DNA from: Asterionellopsis glacialis
Lineage: Eukaryota > Bacillariophyta > Plagiogrammaphyceae > Rhaphoneidales > Asterionellopsidaceae
Direction of reading: 5' to 3'
Length of the DNA stretch: 64,000 bases
Assembly (NCBI GenBank): GCA_014885115.2
Contig: WKLE02000330.1
Coordinates: forward strand, 1 to 64,000
Shown here: positions 31,644-41,823 of the stretch, in pieces
Layout: every line of letters starts with the position of its first letter
Position numbering within the stretch: the first letter of the stretch is position 1
Made by a program: the position numbers and the translations under genes
The notes under the pieces: model-generated
What the model was told of the DNA's origin: nothing
What the model saw: only the letters and a program-made list of their open reading frames with translations
Database searches by the model: none

Positions 31644-34130
31644 TTAGGCCACAACTACGTCTTGTTCTCCGGAGTCGCCACTACCACCTTGTTCAACTTC
31701 CAGAGCTTCATTTGATTCTTCATTATCCATATCTCCATCATTTACAACTTCACGACCACCCATGCAACAAAAGGCTCCAATATCACCTTCACTTCCACGA
31801 TACGAACCATCAACGGGAGGATCTGGCATCTTACCCAATGATGGATATTCTAAATATGAAAAGTTTTTAAATGTATCGGCAAGAAATCCAGGAAGAGCAT
31901 AAACAGCAACATATTCTGGATCATTATTTACATTACTTGCCTGTTNNNNNNNNNNNNNNNNNNNNNNNNNNNNNNNNNNNNNNNNNNAACAAAAATAAAG
32001 AAAAGCAAAGTCAAATTGTTAGTATACAAATAGGGTGATTATTTCAAGAGAAAGAAGGAATAGCTATTGTTCGACATGTTTTTGAACATCAAAAGATAAA
32101 GTAATTGTAATAACTTACATCAACAGACTTCCAAAATGTTAAACCACGCTCCTCATCTGTACCAGGAGCTGTATTATCTAAAACAAAAGCTGAGATAAAT
32201 GCAATAATCATAGGTGAACTAAAGATAGCTAGGGCTATGTCAGCACCATTACCATCGCCAAAAGGATTTTCATCGACGTTGGTTAGCCAACCACCTGGTC
32301 CTGATACAGACATAGAATTGAAGATAGCAAATCCAATAATAAATTGATTACGTGGTGAATTCAAATCAACATGTTGCAAATTGGATAACCCAACAGCAAC
32401 AATCAATCCAAATAAAGCACAGTACACGCCAGACGTCATCGAATTAGGCATCTGTGAACATGAAAGTTTGGGTATGAGGAACATGGAAAATAACACAAGA
32501 ATTTTTGAGAGATAAGGTATACGTATTTTGTGCATATACAAAGACTCTTATTAGCTTCCACCAATCTATTGTTGCTTCTTAGGTAGTAACCCGTATCAAA
32601 CAACACAATATCAACAAAAGACGTACCGTTGCAAAAAGTGCACCAACTTTGGCAATACATCCGAAGAAAATCATAACTAAACCACCAACTTGTACAACAG
32701 TTCGTGATCCGACACCAGTGACGGCAATGGCGCCAATGTTTTCACTGTATGACGTAGTACCATTGGCTGTACCAATAAGACCTGAAATAATAACACCAAT
32801 ACCTTCACATCCAAGTCCACGTGATATGATACCTGGTGTAGGTGGTGGTGCACCAGATAAATTAGCACAACCATAATAATCACCAACAGATTCAATCATT
32901 GATGCAAGCATACCACCCCACATGGGGATGATAGCATAAGTCTTGAAGATAGGCCGTCCCCATTGGAGAGGGTATGGGATACGGAACCAGTCACTTTCAT
33001 CTAAAATAAAGTCATTAGTATCGGTACGACACGCATTACCTTCCCCCCATACATCGGTATTGGTTAAAATCGAACCCAAAATCCATGTGAATGCAATTGC
33101 TAAAATGACGGGGAAGAGTGAAAAGATTTTGAAACCAAAAAATTTAAACCTTGCCAGGTATCTATATTTGACGTGAGAGTTCAGACAATCAAACCAAGTA
33201 TTTGTTAGAAAAGGAAAAGAATGTGATTGTTGTAAAAGCAACAACAACATTTCAATCAATCTCAGACGTTCGTTCAAAATACGTATACATATACGTACAA
33301 AACAAAGAGTACCAATGTACCCATTTGCGTAAGTCCCAAGGTCCAACAAGCTGATACACCTGAAAATCCTACACCATATAGTCCTAATCCAATAGCAGCA
33401 ATGACAGGTGCTATGGTTACAGGTGAAATAAATCGTAGGACGATAGTAGCTATACCTGTATATCCGATAACAACTTGAAAACATCCAGAAACAATAATTG
33501 CACCCTGAATAGTACGCATAGTTGTTTCAAATCGTTCATCATCGGGTAAGGCTTGGAGTTCTTCATTAAAAATAATACCAAATGTTGCAGCTAAATAACT
33601 GAATGATCCACCTTGTACAATTGGTAAACGATCACCAATCGTAGTTTGAATGAACGTATTGATACCAGAAACAAAGAATATAGAACTGATGACTTCAGCA
33701 GTTTGTTGTCCAGTTGCACCCATGGCAGGGCATAGTAATAAAGGAATAAGAACCTATGATGCATTATAATAGACAAAATAAAAGGATAGGGGTCATATTG
33801 AGTAAAGTAAACAAACAGGGGGGGAGAGAGAACCGTGAATTATTGTCGTCATCGCATCGTCATTGTGGTCATACAACATTGATTTTAAAAATATTATCTG
33901 AAATCAAACAAAGAAGTTTTACTTACAGTTGCACCAAGCATAGTTAAATAATGTTGAATGCCAAGTAAAATACTTGTTGCTAAAGGTGGTACATCTGTGA
34001 CAGTATAATTCCTACCAGCTGCTAATGCCTTTTCTTTGTAGGTCTTCATCTTGTCAGCGTCAATGTCCGAGTCCATTCCAGATTCGGCCGATAAGGCTTC
34101 TTGGATTTCTTGCACCTCTCCTTCCGACAT
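31644..34130 (-). CDS. Nucleobase permease (NAT/NCS2, uracil-xanthine family), five exons
   Basis: Exons on the minus strand are 34130-33927, 33753-33299, 33161-32627, 32451-32119 and 31940-31644. The four introns start GTAAGT or GTACGT and the joined frame gives 607 residues. The joins restore family sequence, for example LGAT|VLIPLLLCPAMG and FVL|YLARFKFFGF. About 12-14 hydrophobic segments are present. The NAT signature [QEP]NxGxxxxT[RKG] is ENIGAIAVTG at about residue 358. Glu or Gln in its first position is typical of nucleobase carriers, Pro of ascorbate carriers. It should import uracil, xanthine or related bases by ion symport at the plasma membrane. The acidic C-terminal tail is cytosolic. 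The last intron contains the 42-N gap. Divergent from the dioxygenase gene. Confidence 0.9.
31946..31987. other. Assembly gap (42 N)
   Basis: Forty-two unknown bases. By the splice model above they fall wholly inside the last intron of the permease gene, just upstream of the AG at 31942-31941 (minus strand), so no coding sequence should be missing. Confidence 0.95.
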
Positions 34131-35368
34131 GATTTAGAACCAATTATGATTTACAACAATAATTATATTCTCTGTCCTCTTTGTTCGATGTCTCTCGTTC
34201 GGATAGAATCGCCACTTCTTCCTTTTTTTCGAAAGAAAATGTCAAAGAATTCTGAGAGGATGTTAGGTGTCACGCCAAATTGAACAACATCCTTTGCATG
34301 TAGGACCTACGTATTGGATATAATATGTGTTGAACACTTAGGGTATGATAAATCTTTACAATATTATGTATGTTTATACCTTTGAACACTAGTGGAATAC
34401 CTGGTACCTGTTCATGTCCCTGCAAGATACTAGTATCTTCTCTACATGTGAGTTGTGTGGAAATTAAGAATTCCTTAGATTGCATCTGTACGACTTAAAA
34501 GTAAGTGACATCGACACGAAGCTTTTTTGTTTATCCGGTACTCAACTCAACAATTTTAAATAATGTACTAGGTATACCTGGTAGGGAATACCGGTACCAG
34601 GTACCTGGTACACAAACATTCAAGGAGTTACCTTACCTGGTACCGGTACCAGGTATTTGTCAATTGAAAAAATTGCATTACAACCGAATACACCGAAAAA
34701 TACAAAAATCACACTTAAAAACACCACAAACACACGCGCGCGTCAGAACGAAGACGCGCAAACAGAAACGAGAAACTAGAAAATAGCATAGGCTTATAAC
34801 CCAATAAGGTTTAGAACAGAGTTAGTATTATACCTGGGACCTGGTACGGTACCTGGTACTGGCTGACGCAAGGGTACTTACATACTTAAGAGGACCCATC
34901 AGAAGATTTTTTGTTTCTTCCTTCTTTCTGACAGAAAAAAAACAGCTGGTATCACACAGCTTCCTTTTTATTCGAAATCAGATGCTGAACAACTGATGAG
35001 AAGTCGAAAAGATCCCTTTTGTAAAGAGGAAGTATTATAATATTAAATAATATTTATTAATAAAAGAGAAACGGCCTGCATCCCTTCTTACTAGTTTTAG
35101 TCCTCTAGGTCCTACCGTTACCTGTACCTGGTACCTTGTACCTGGTAGTCCTACCGTTGGACTTACTACCAGCAGGTCCTAGTCCTAGCACTCCACTTTT
35201 TCTGAGAACAAAAAACAGTCAAGTACTTGGTACTTCGTACGCAACTTCCTTGTTGTTCAAATCAGATGAACAACTAATAGAAAAGACACCTGTTAAGAAC
35301 AGAGAGACTGATCCTACTAATTAGATAGGTTACAAAGATCCGTGATCGTGTGTAAATATATTAAGAAT
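34131..35368. promoter_or_regulatory. Divergent upstream region with dense GTACC palindromes
   Basis: 1.2 kb between the permease and dioxygenase starts. It holds GTACC-word clusters at about 34396-34415, 34570-34660, 34836-34860 and 35092-35235. No credible gene was seen; the ORF at 34505-34786 is mostly repeat-derived. Both promoters must lie here. Confidence 0.5.
34634..34655. repeat. 22-bp perfect palindrome built on GGTACCGGTACC
   Basis: The sequence from 34634 to 34655 reads the same on both strands: arms TACCTGGTACC and GGTACCAGGTA. It lies in the divergent region of the permease and dioxygenase genes. Confidence 0.92.
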
Positions 35369-36442
35369 ATGCTGAATATTCCTATGTCGACGGTGGTCAA
35401 TGCTATGGATGTCGGTAACAAAACAAAGGACAATGCTATCCCCATAATTGATTTGTCTCCATGGGTGACATCATCATCATCGGATACAGATACGACAGAA
35501 GAAGAAAAAAGTAAAGTATCAAAAGAAATCTTTCATGCATTTTGCACTATAGGATTTATTATTGTTGTAAATCATGGGATTAAAGGTGATGATGGTATCA
35601 ATAATGGAGGAGTCACATCCAAAGCATTTGAAAAATCAAAAGAATTCTTTAAATTATCTAAAGAAGTTAAAATGAAATCAGCCTATAAAGATCCAGCGTC
35701 AAATCGTGGATATATAAGTATGGGACAAGAAAAGTTAGATGCGACTTTACCTGATATTAAGGAAACGTTTGATATAGGATATGAAGGTGAAACAGAGTAT
35801 AAAAATGAATGGCCAACGGATGATTTAGGACCATCCTTCCGTGATACGATGTTAGAGTATTTTTCTGAATATGATAAATTGCATTTAATTATATTACGTG
35901 CCCTGGCACGTGGTATGGGATTAGATAATGATGATTATTTTACACCATTATGTAATGGGAATCATCAAAATTTACGTCTATTGCATTATCCAGAATGTGA
36001 CCGTGATGCTATAACGAAACATGGACAAAAACGTGGTGGATTACATACAGATTATGGGACTATTACCTTACTAAGTCAACAAGATATTAGTGGACTTGTG
36101 GCACAACGATTAGATGGTACATGGGTGGACGTACCCCCCATGAAGGGTGGTATTGTTGTTAATGTTGGTGAAATGTTACAACGTTGGTCGAATGACATTT
36201 TACGTGCAACGCCGCATCAAATTTTAGATGACAACCCATTTTCAACAGAAGGAGCAGATAATGAAAACAAACCTTCACGTTGTCCAGAACGATATTCTAT
36301 AGCATTCTTTTGTAATGCCAACAAGGAAACAAGTTTAGAATGCTTACCTGTATGTCATGGACCTGATCGACCACCTAAATACGAACCAATGAATGCACAT
36401 GAATACATTACTATGAGGTTAACAGCTACTATCGGTTCGTAA
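35369..36442 (+). CDS. 2OG-Fe(II) dioxygenase, isopenicillin N synthase-like (thymine-7-hydroxylase-like?)
   Basis: A 357-residue single-exon protein from the first ATG at 35369. The N-terminal DIOX_N part begins IPIIDLSPW. The iron ligands are H226 and D228 (LHTDYGTITLL) and H283 (ATPHQIL). R308 and S310 (RYSIAFF) bind 2-oxoglutarate. No plastid or secretory signal is seen, so it is probably cytosolic. The series NRGY, PDIKETFDIG, NLRLLHYP, HTDYG, RWSND, RYSIAFFCN and the C-terminal KYEPMNAHEYI follows the fungal IPNS-like group that includes thymine-7-hydroxylase. The nucleobase-type permease next door supports, but does not prove, a nucleobase substrate. Alternatives are other small-molecule hydroxylases of this large family. 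Confidence 0.88.
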   Translation: MLNIPMSTVVNAMDVGNKTKDNAIPIIDLSPWVTSSSSDTDTTEEEKSKVSKEIFHAFCTIGFIIVVNHGIKGDDGINNGGVTSKAFEKSKEFFKLSKEVKMKSAYKDPASNRGYISMGQEKLDATLPDIKETFDIGYEGETEYKNEWPTDDLGPSFRDTMLEYFSEYDKLHLIILRALARGMGLDNDDYFTPLCNGNHQNLRLLHYPECDRDAITKHGQKRGGLHTDYGTITLLSQQDISGLVAQRLDGTWVDVPPMKGGIVVNVGEMLQRWSNDILRATPHQILDDNPFSTEGADNENKPSRCPERYSIAFFCNANKETSLECLPVCHGPDRPPKYEPMNAHEYITMRLTATIGS

Positions 36443-36731
36443 TCGACGTCATCATCATCCGCTGTTGTGGATAAACCCCAAACTCCACAATAAGACTTTT
36501 TAGGTATATAATAGCATGGTAAAAGAAATGTTGTGATTCCTGGATTGAAGAAATATCGTAAGATGGATGGAAGAATGATGATCGTGGTGTTCGGTATAAT
36601 CTCTGAAGACCACTCTCCAGTGTGGAACTTCCGATTTATGAATCCTTATCTGAAGTAGAAAATGTTGTAATAAATAAGAGTTAGTTTAGGATATCTTCAC
36701 ACTTCGAACAGTTTCGTTGTTTTTTATCGAT

Positions 36732-37160
36732 AAGTGCTGCCAAAAGGAACAACTCGATGAAAGTGAAATGTGGTACTGTAGTAGGTGCAAGAGAATTTAG
36801 TTTAGGAAGCCGCAGGAGTTCACACATCTTCATCACCTGTGGGATCCATAGAACGAGCTGATGGTGATTCTTCCCCTCCATACTGGGATGATGAGGATAG
36901 GGGTCGTCGGTAAGGACAGTAGCCGTGACGATGAATGGAGCGACACGGTACAACAGGGCACGAACAATGACTATCCACTCCAATAAACGATGCACAACTT
37001 TAAAGAGCGCAAAATTGTTTAGAGAATAGTATTACGAGAACTGCACATATTTTATTGATGGTATTCATTTCAGAAAGACCTCCATGTTGAAATGCTCCTG
37101 CCCTCGTGAGCAGCAGCGATACGAAAAGCAGACACCATACTCCCCCTATGAACCACTGGA
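36732..37160 (+). pseudogene. Decayed second copy of the ubiquitin-protease 3' end
   Basis: 36732-36792 matches the second zinc-ribbon region of the intact gene (about 30571-30631), then jumps to a match of 31208-31385 (36810-36985), and continues through the 3' flank (matching about 31386-31600). About 575 bp of coding sequence, including the His box, is missing. The coding part also has a frame-disturbing insertion (gggtcgtcggt... near 36900), so it cannot make a working enzyme. It lies 5.6 kb from the original in the same orientation. Similarity outside coding DNA shows a genomic segment was duplicated, not a processed transcript. Confidence 0.85.
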
Positions 37161-37325
37161 TCAACTGACTCTTACTTTCCCCTTTCAATACCACAAGTGG
37201 GAGGTTCTAAAAAAAGTCGATATAATTATTTGTCCTACTTAACCAGACAATGGAAAAAGGGTTAGCTCTTCCTTCGAGTTGAATCAGTGAAAAACGATTT
37301 TTGTGTGATCACTTTCTCTCATTAT

Positions 37326-40300
37326 CTATGCGTAATAAAGATGTGTGAGAAGTACCGTTGCTGACCGACCCTCATTACTACGGATTCTAATTGCAACTTC
37401 AATCGTTTTTCCATCATCGCCATCGTCATCATCACCAGTACTTTCAGCTTTGAACATTTCCTGATCAAGAAGCAATGGCCACAAGGGAAGATTGTTTGCA
37501 GCTTTGCTCTTCTCGTAACTCACAAATTTTTTGCGTGACATGGTATGAATCTTTCTGTTGATCGCAATATCAAGTTCAAACTCATTGGTTGGAATGCTGG
37601 TCCTTCTTCGATCAGCATCATTACTGCTTTTCTGTGTTTGCACATTAGAATCAGGTGCAATACTTGTATCAAACCTCGCTAGGATTATCCCTTCTTTGAT
37701 TTTGGGCACACGGAAAACAAGCCATCCACTGAGAGCATCACCAAGTAGACCCGCATATCCTTCATTGTGCCCTGCTAATAGGCATTTATTTGAGGCATCT
37801 CGATTGCAAAAAGATTGTGATGAACCATCGCAAAATCCGGAAGTAGGATTGTGCAAGATCCACCCGTCACCAGGAGTGATCTTGCTTTTCTTAGTTTTCC
37901 TCGTGGTAGACTTCGAATAACTATTGCTCGATTCGCTCAAAAATCTTTTATTTGAGGTTGGGGGCAACTTGTTGTTTTCTTTCAGCAATACCCTCTCACC
38001 TTCGCCATTCTCTTCCCCAGTGCCGGATTGGCCTTCCCCCAACAAAAAATCATCTTCATCTTCTTCAGACCAGAAATTGTCATCTTCGAAAAAGTTTCCC
38101 CACTCATTTGTTTCAGGCGCAGGGGCATGGGTTGCAATTGCAATAGCATGTACATCAACCTCATCGTCACTAGGTTTCCATTTGTAGGGCAGCAAGTCGG
38201 GAGGTGTGTAAGCGTCGTTTGGCCATGTCTCATGTACGTCCATGTCTGGTCGTAGTATTGAGCGTAAGCTTGACTCGTAAGGATCCACTCGAGGTGTCCA
38301 TTCTGTGGCGGCATGCATCGCAACATGGCATACAATGGGGTATGCTTCGAAGAGTTGCTCACAAGCAGAGAGATTTTGGTCGTCCTTCGACCCGTACATT
38401 CGAATGCTCTCTTCAATTTGTTTATACTTTTCTCCTACATGCCAATATTCTTCCTTAAGAGGAGCACCATCTGTGACGATGCCTGCCTTCCACTTGTCGA
38501 GAGCAGCATCAAGAGCATGAAGAACCAGCAAACTAAGCTTTCGTCCTTCAAGTCGGTGACGGTTAGTTCCGATATCTCCATCTGAATCTTCTACCTTGTC
38601 ATTCTGGACTGTGGGTGGTGAAAAGTCTATTCTAGGTTCCCAACAGACTGAATCAAAGACTCGACAAAACGCTTCTTTGTCAGACGCACATTTGGTATGT
38701 CGGCAGGCTGGTGGCATATCCTTGCCTTCATTATCAGCCATCTCGTCACACATAGGTGCTCCAGGTTGTAAGTTTCCCACCCAAGCTTGTCCACCCGAGT
38801 CGTGCACAATGTCACCAGGAACAGGAGTTAATAGAATGGGTACATGCTCTCCTGACATGATTTGCTGTTTGTTAAACAAGTCATATTGTCCCTTGTATTT
38901 GAGTTCATTCCCTTTCCCTTCGTGTTGTTCCTCTTCTAGTTGAGCAACTGAATTCCAAATCATAATATCAGCCTCTCCAAAGATATCAGCACCACCCATT
39001 GCACCAATGGTTGTAGATGAATCGGCGGATGTAGCCATATTACGTGATATTAGTTGAACATTCAAAATATTAAATATGGGTTCCATTAGGTAATGGAATA
39101 CCATAACAGATGATTGCAAAAAGTTGTTTCCCGATCCTGAAGCTGCAGCATCTCCTGCCATGACTACATAAAATTCATCCTTGGTCATCATGGCATGCAA
39201 TAGTTTTAGGATTAATCCGTCCCATGCACTTGAATTCAAGTATGCTACACCTTTTAGTACCTCATTGTGATTTGTAGGATTCACGGCCCTTCCTTTGTCA
39301 TCAACGTCGAAGTCATTCAGAATGACACGAAATAATTCATCGCGATCCTTTATTTGTTTAGGTGTTAGTTTGGTTTTACCATCGGCACTCACAGTTGGGT
39401 GTCCATATTCTGTATAAATACCCTCTTTGACACGGTTTATCAAACCTTTAGCTTCTTGTATAAATTCTGTCAAATATTCTATATCACCTTGCCATGCATC
39501 CGGTGGGAATTCTTCTCGCGGTACATCTTTGTAATCAAATTGAAGATATGGAATCTGTGGCCGATAAGCTTGATAGTATTCAAAATAGTTATCTGTTAAA
39601 TTCCATCCACCATATTTTTGTCTAATTGATTCCATTTTCCCTTCGTATGCTGCCTGTTCTGCGACAAGGTCGTCTGCCGTTCTATTGTATAAATGTGACG
39701 AGAAAGGATTTAAATATGGATCATGCCAATAATGAGCATTATGATTTTGAACATTCTCCTGACTTAGGGATGGGACAGCATGTCCAACATTACTAACGGG
39801 AATATACGTATTGTGTATGGTATCACCAAACTTTTCATATGCATGTGCACCACCAGGTTGTGCAATGTTTTGTACACCACCAAAGGACGATTGATGTACG
39901 CCTAAAGGATTCTTTTCATTAATAGCCATGGAATCTTCTATCCGTTCCACAGTTTCATCCATACTATCTAAAAATAAGAAAACAAGGATACCTAGAAGAC
40001 ATAAAAGAACAGCATTCCGGACAATGTAACCAGATGATGATGCTGCATCACGTAATATTCCTAAAACTTGTGCTGCACCAGTCGACTCGCCGTAACTATG
40101 AACTCCCGATACACGTTGTGCCGCACCTGCAGCCTTTTTTCGTAAGGTCAATGTCGACACAATTCCACTATAATCACCCGTTTCATGAACCAATGAATTC
40201 CACTCCTCTTCTTCATTCATTTCCAATTCCAATGATTGCATAGTTCGTCTTGTTTTTTCGGTTTGAGAATTTTGTTGAACAGCATTCCGCGGTGGATGTA

Positions 40301-40361
40301 AACCATCATCAAGTGCACCGTTCACTTCCATTTCACCATTCACTTCCATTTCATCCATCAT
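37326..40361 (-). CDS. Type II membrane protein with SGNH-like lumenal domain, single exon
   Basis: A 1011-residue protein. The N-terminal 113 residues are acidic and cytosolic (with a small repeat MEVNGEMEVNG). One transmembrane helix follows at about 114-132 (VRNAVLLCLLGILVFLFLD), with no cleavable signal, so about 880 residues face the lumen or outside. N-glycosylation sequons occur at about 226, 254 and 376. At about 396-413 a hydrophobic strand leads into GDAAASGSGNN, which resembles the block I nucleophile turn of SGNH/GDSL hydrolases, followed by SRNMA and ADIMIWNS. A Cys-rich C-terminal segment (SGFCDGSS...CNRDASNKCLLAGHNEG, then LSGWLVF) recurs, from memory, in uncharacterised algal proteins. 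A Golgi or cell-surface esterase or transferase acting on glycans is plausible but unproven. Confidence 0.78.
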   Translation of the reverse strand: MMDEMEVNGEMEVNGALDDGLHPPRNAVQQNSQTEKTRRTMQSLELEMNEEEEWNSLVHETGDYSGIVSTLTLRKKAAGAAQRVSGVHSYGESTGAAQVLGILRDAASSSGYIVRNAVLLCLLGILVFLFLDSMDETVERIEDSMAINEKNPLGVHQSSFGGVQNIAQPGGAHAYEKFGDTIHNTYIPVSNVGHAVPSLSQENVQNHNAHYWHDPYLNPFSSHLYNRTADDLVAEQAAYEGKMESIRQKYGGWNLTDNYFEYYQAYRPQIPYLQFDYKDVPREEFPPDAWQGDIEYLTEFIQEAKGLINRVKEGIYTEYGHPTVSADGKTKLTPKQIKDRDELFRVILNDFDVDDKGRAVNPTNHNEVLKGVAYLNSSAWDGLILKLLHAMMTKDEFYVVMAGDAAASGSGNNFLQSSVMVFHYLMEPIFNILNVQLISRNMATSADSSTTIGAMGGADIFGEADIMIWNSVAQLEEEQHEGKGNELKYKGQYDLFNKQQIMSGEHVPILLTPVPGDIVHDSGGQAWVGNLQPGAPMCDEMADNEGKDMPPACRHTKCASDKEAFCRVFDSVCWEPRIDFSPPTVQNDKVEDSDGDIGTNRHRLEGRKLSLLVLHALDAALDKWKAGIVTDGAPLKEEYWHVGEKYKQIEESIRMYGSKDDQNLSACEQLFEAYPIVCHVAMHAATEWTPRVDPYESSLRSILRPDMDVHETWPNDAYTPPDLLPYKWKPSDDEVDVHAIAIATHAPAPETNEWGNFFEDDNFWSEEDEDDFLLGEGQSGTGEENGEGERVLLKENNKLPPTSNKRFLSESSNSYSKSTTRKTKKSKITPGDGWILHNPTSGFCDGSSQSFCNRDASNKCLLAGHNEGYAGLLGDALSGWLVFRVPKIKEGIILARFDTSIAPDSNVQTQKSSNDADRRRTSIPTNEFELDIAINRKIHTMSRKKFVSYEKSKAANNLPLWPLLLDQEMFKAESTGDDDDGDDGKTIEVAIRIRSNEGRSATVLLTHLYYA

Positions 40362-40724
40362 TATCGCGTAGGTTGGTCGGTCGATCTTGCGCCTGTTATC
40401 TATCCACGATATAAAAAATGTATATCAATTGCTTGTGTTTTAAAACACTGTTTATCAACTGCGGTACAGACAAAATGCAATGAATGACCTTTCACCTTCC
40501 GACTTTACAATCGCTACTCTTCGTACTGATTCTCTTCTGTTTTTCGACCTTGGCCTTCTTTTTCTGGGTTTCGCCCATCGAATCTTGATGATTGAATCTT
40601 CCGAGAAGTGGGGTGGGGAGAGAAATCGATGGAAGAGGGGGCGAAAGAAAAATCTAGACTAATGAGAATTTATCCATGAAGGTTAGAAATAAATAAACCC
40701 AACAGCTACGACCCAAGGAGGTAC

Positions 40725-40860
40725 TGTACGACCTTACTTGTAGGTCCTACAGCACGACCTGTAGGACCTTAGGACAAGGTCGTCTAGGACCTTAGGACCA
40801 GAGTCTCTAGGACCTTAAGACTCTAGAGGTCTCTAGAGAGGATCTCTAGAGCAGAGAATG
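40725..40860. repeat. Cluster of TAGGACCT and CTCTAGAG words
   Basis: Repeated taggacctt, aggtcctac, ctaggacctt and ctctagaggtctctagagagg words follow one another upstream of the SGNH-like gene. No gene lies in this 1-kb spacer (40362-41397). Confidence 0.8.
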
Positions 40861-41397
40861 AAGGACAAGGAAACGAGAGACAAATAAAACAAACGAAGGA
40901 ACGACCCTGTCATAATATTAATAAAAATTTTCAACATTCCAATTTATTTGGACGAAGTTCAATGTGTAAAACAATCAAAGATTTAAAGATGAGTGTTTTG
41001 CGGTATGTACAGATCATTTTATGTTGCAAATAAGGAACGAAAATAACTCTTTTGACCTACTTGCAGTACAATAATTTTTTTATTGGGACTGGGAATACAC
41101 AGGCAGGCAGTAGAAAGCTTGTTGGAGTAAAGCAAGAAGATGGTACGCTTGTGCAGTAGTAAGACTCGTTGCTGCACATACCAGGTACAGTATCACCATT
41201 GGTTGGGACGATTGCATAGATAAAGGTACCATCCATGAAAATCAACTTTAAATTAGTCAGGTTGTTGGAAAAAAATTGATATATCTAGTAGTTGGTATCT
41301 GGGATGATATTATTACACAAATATTATAAATAGCGTTTTATCTCGGTTGTCTTTCATCCGTAAAATATGTTTTTGTTCGTTATTAAAAATATCTTCT

Positions 41398-41823
41398 TTA
41401 CAGCAAAATGTGAAGAAGATCCATGGATACTTCTGAAGGGATGTGAGATATAAGATTTGTATCAGGTGTAGCTTCCAATACTTGTTCTTTTGAAAGTAAA
41501 ATAGCAAGCTCATCACCAATCATTTGAAATTCGTTATTTTCAGTATATGTAATATCAACATGATTCCCTTCTCGTAGCGATCGGATCAACCCCGACCCTA
41601 CTAGACAGAGGGCGAGATAAGCATCGTATGAAACTGATTCTATTATAGTGTTGTTTGGTATTGGTGAAGCGCTTTGAAGACTGCTTGATGGTCTTGATGA
41701 GGAAGAAGATTGCCGAGTAGAATACGTCAATTCAGGTATTTCTTCTTGTACATTTGAATGTGTGGCGAAAGCTGATTGAGAAAGCTTGCTATTGTCGACG
41801 TTAGATTTTGTCGGGGAACACAT
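41398..41823 (-). CDS. Small hypothetical protein
   Basis: A 141-residue frame with an ATG at 41823. The first 60 residues are Ser-rich and probably disordered. The second half (YDAYLALCLVGSGLIRSLREGNHVDITYTENNEF in parts, then GDELAILLSKEQVL) has a regular hydrophobic pattern and could fold. No signal peptide, membrane segment or known domain was recognised. Plausible as a real gene because of composition and its isolated position, but unsupported by homology. Confidence 0.45.
   Translation of the reverse strand: MCSPTKSNVDNSKLSQSAFATHSNVQEEIPELTYSTRQSSSSSRPSSSLQSASPIPNNTIIESVSYDAYLALCLVGSGLIRSLREGNHVDITYTENNEFQMIGDELAILLSKEQVLEATPDTNLISHIPSEVSMDLLHILL

Noticed and set aside
31644..34130. 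Frameshift or pseudogene in the permease
   Set aside because: All frame breaks coincide with GT-AG introns whose removal restores family sequence; the N gap lies in an intron.
35369..36442. Recent horizontal transfer of the dioxygenase from fungi or bacteria
   Set aside because: Its TTA-rich, A/T-ending codon use also occurs in the 5' part of the HEATR5-type gene and in other local genes, so composition gives no support.
40480..40662. 60-codon ORF upstream of the SGNH-like gene
   Set aside because: No motif, promoter position, ends in a low-complexity Arg/Lys stretch.
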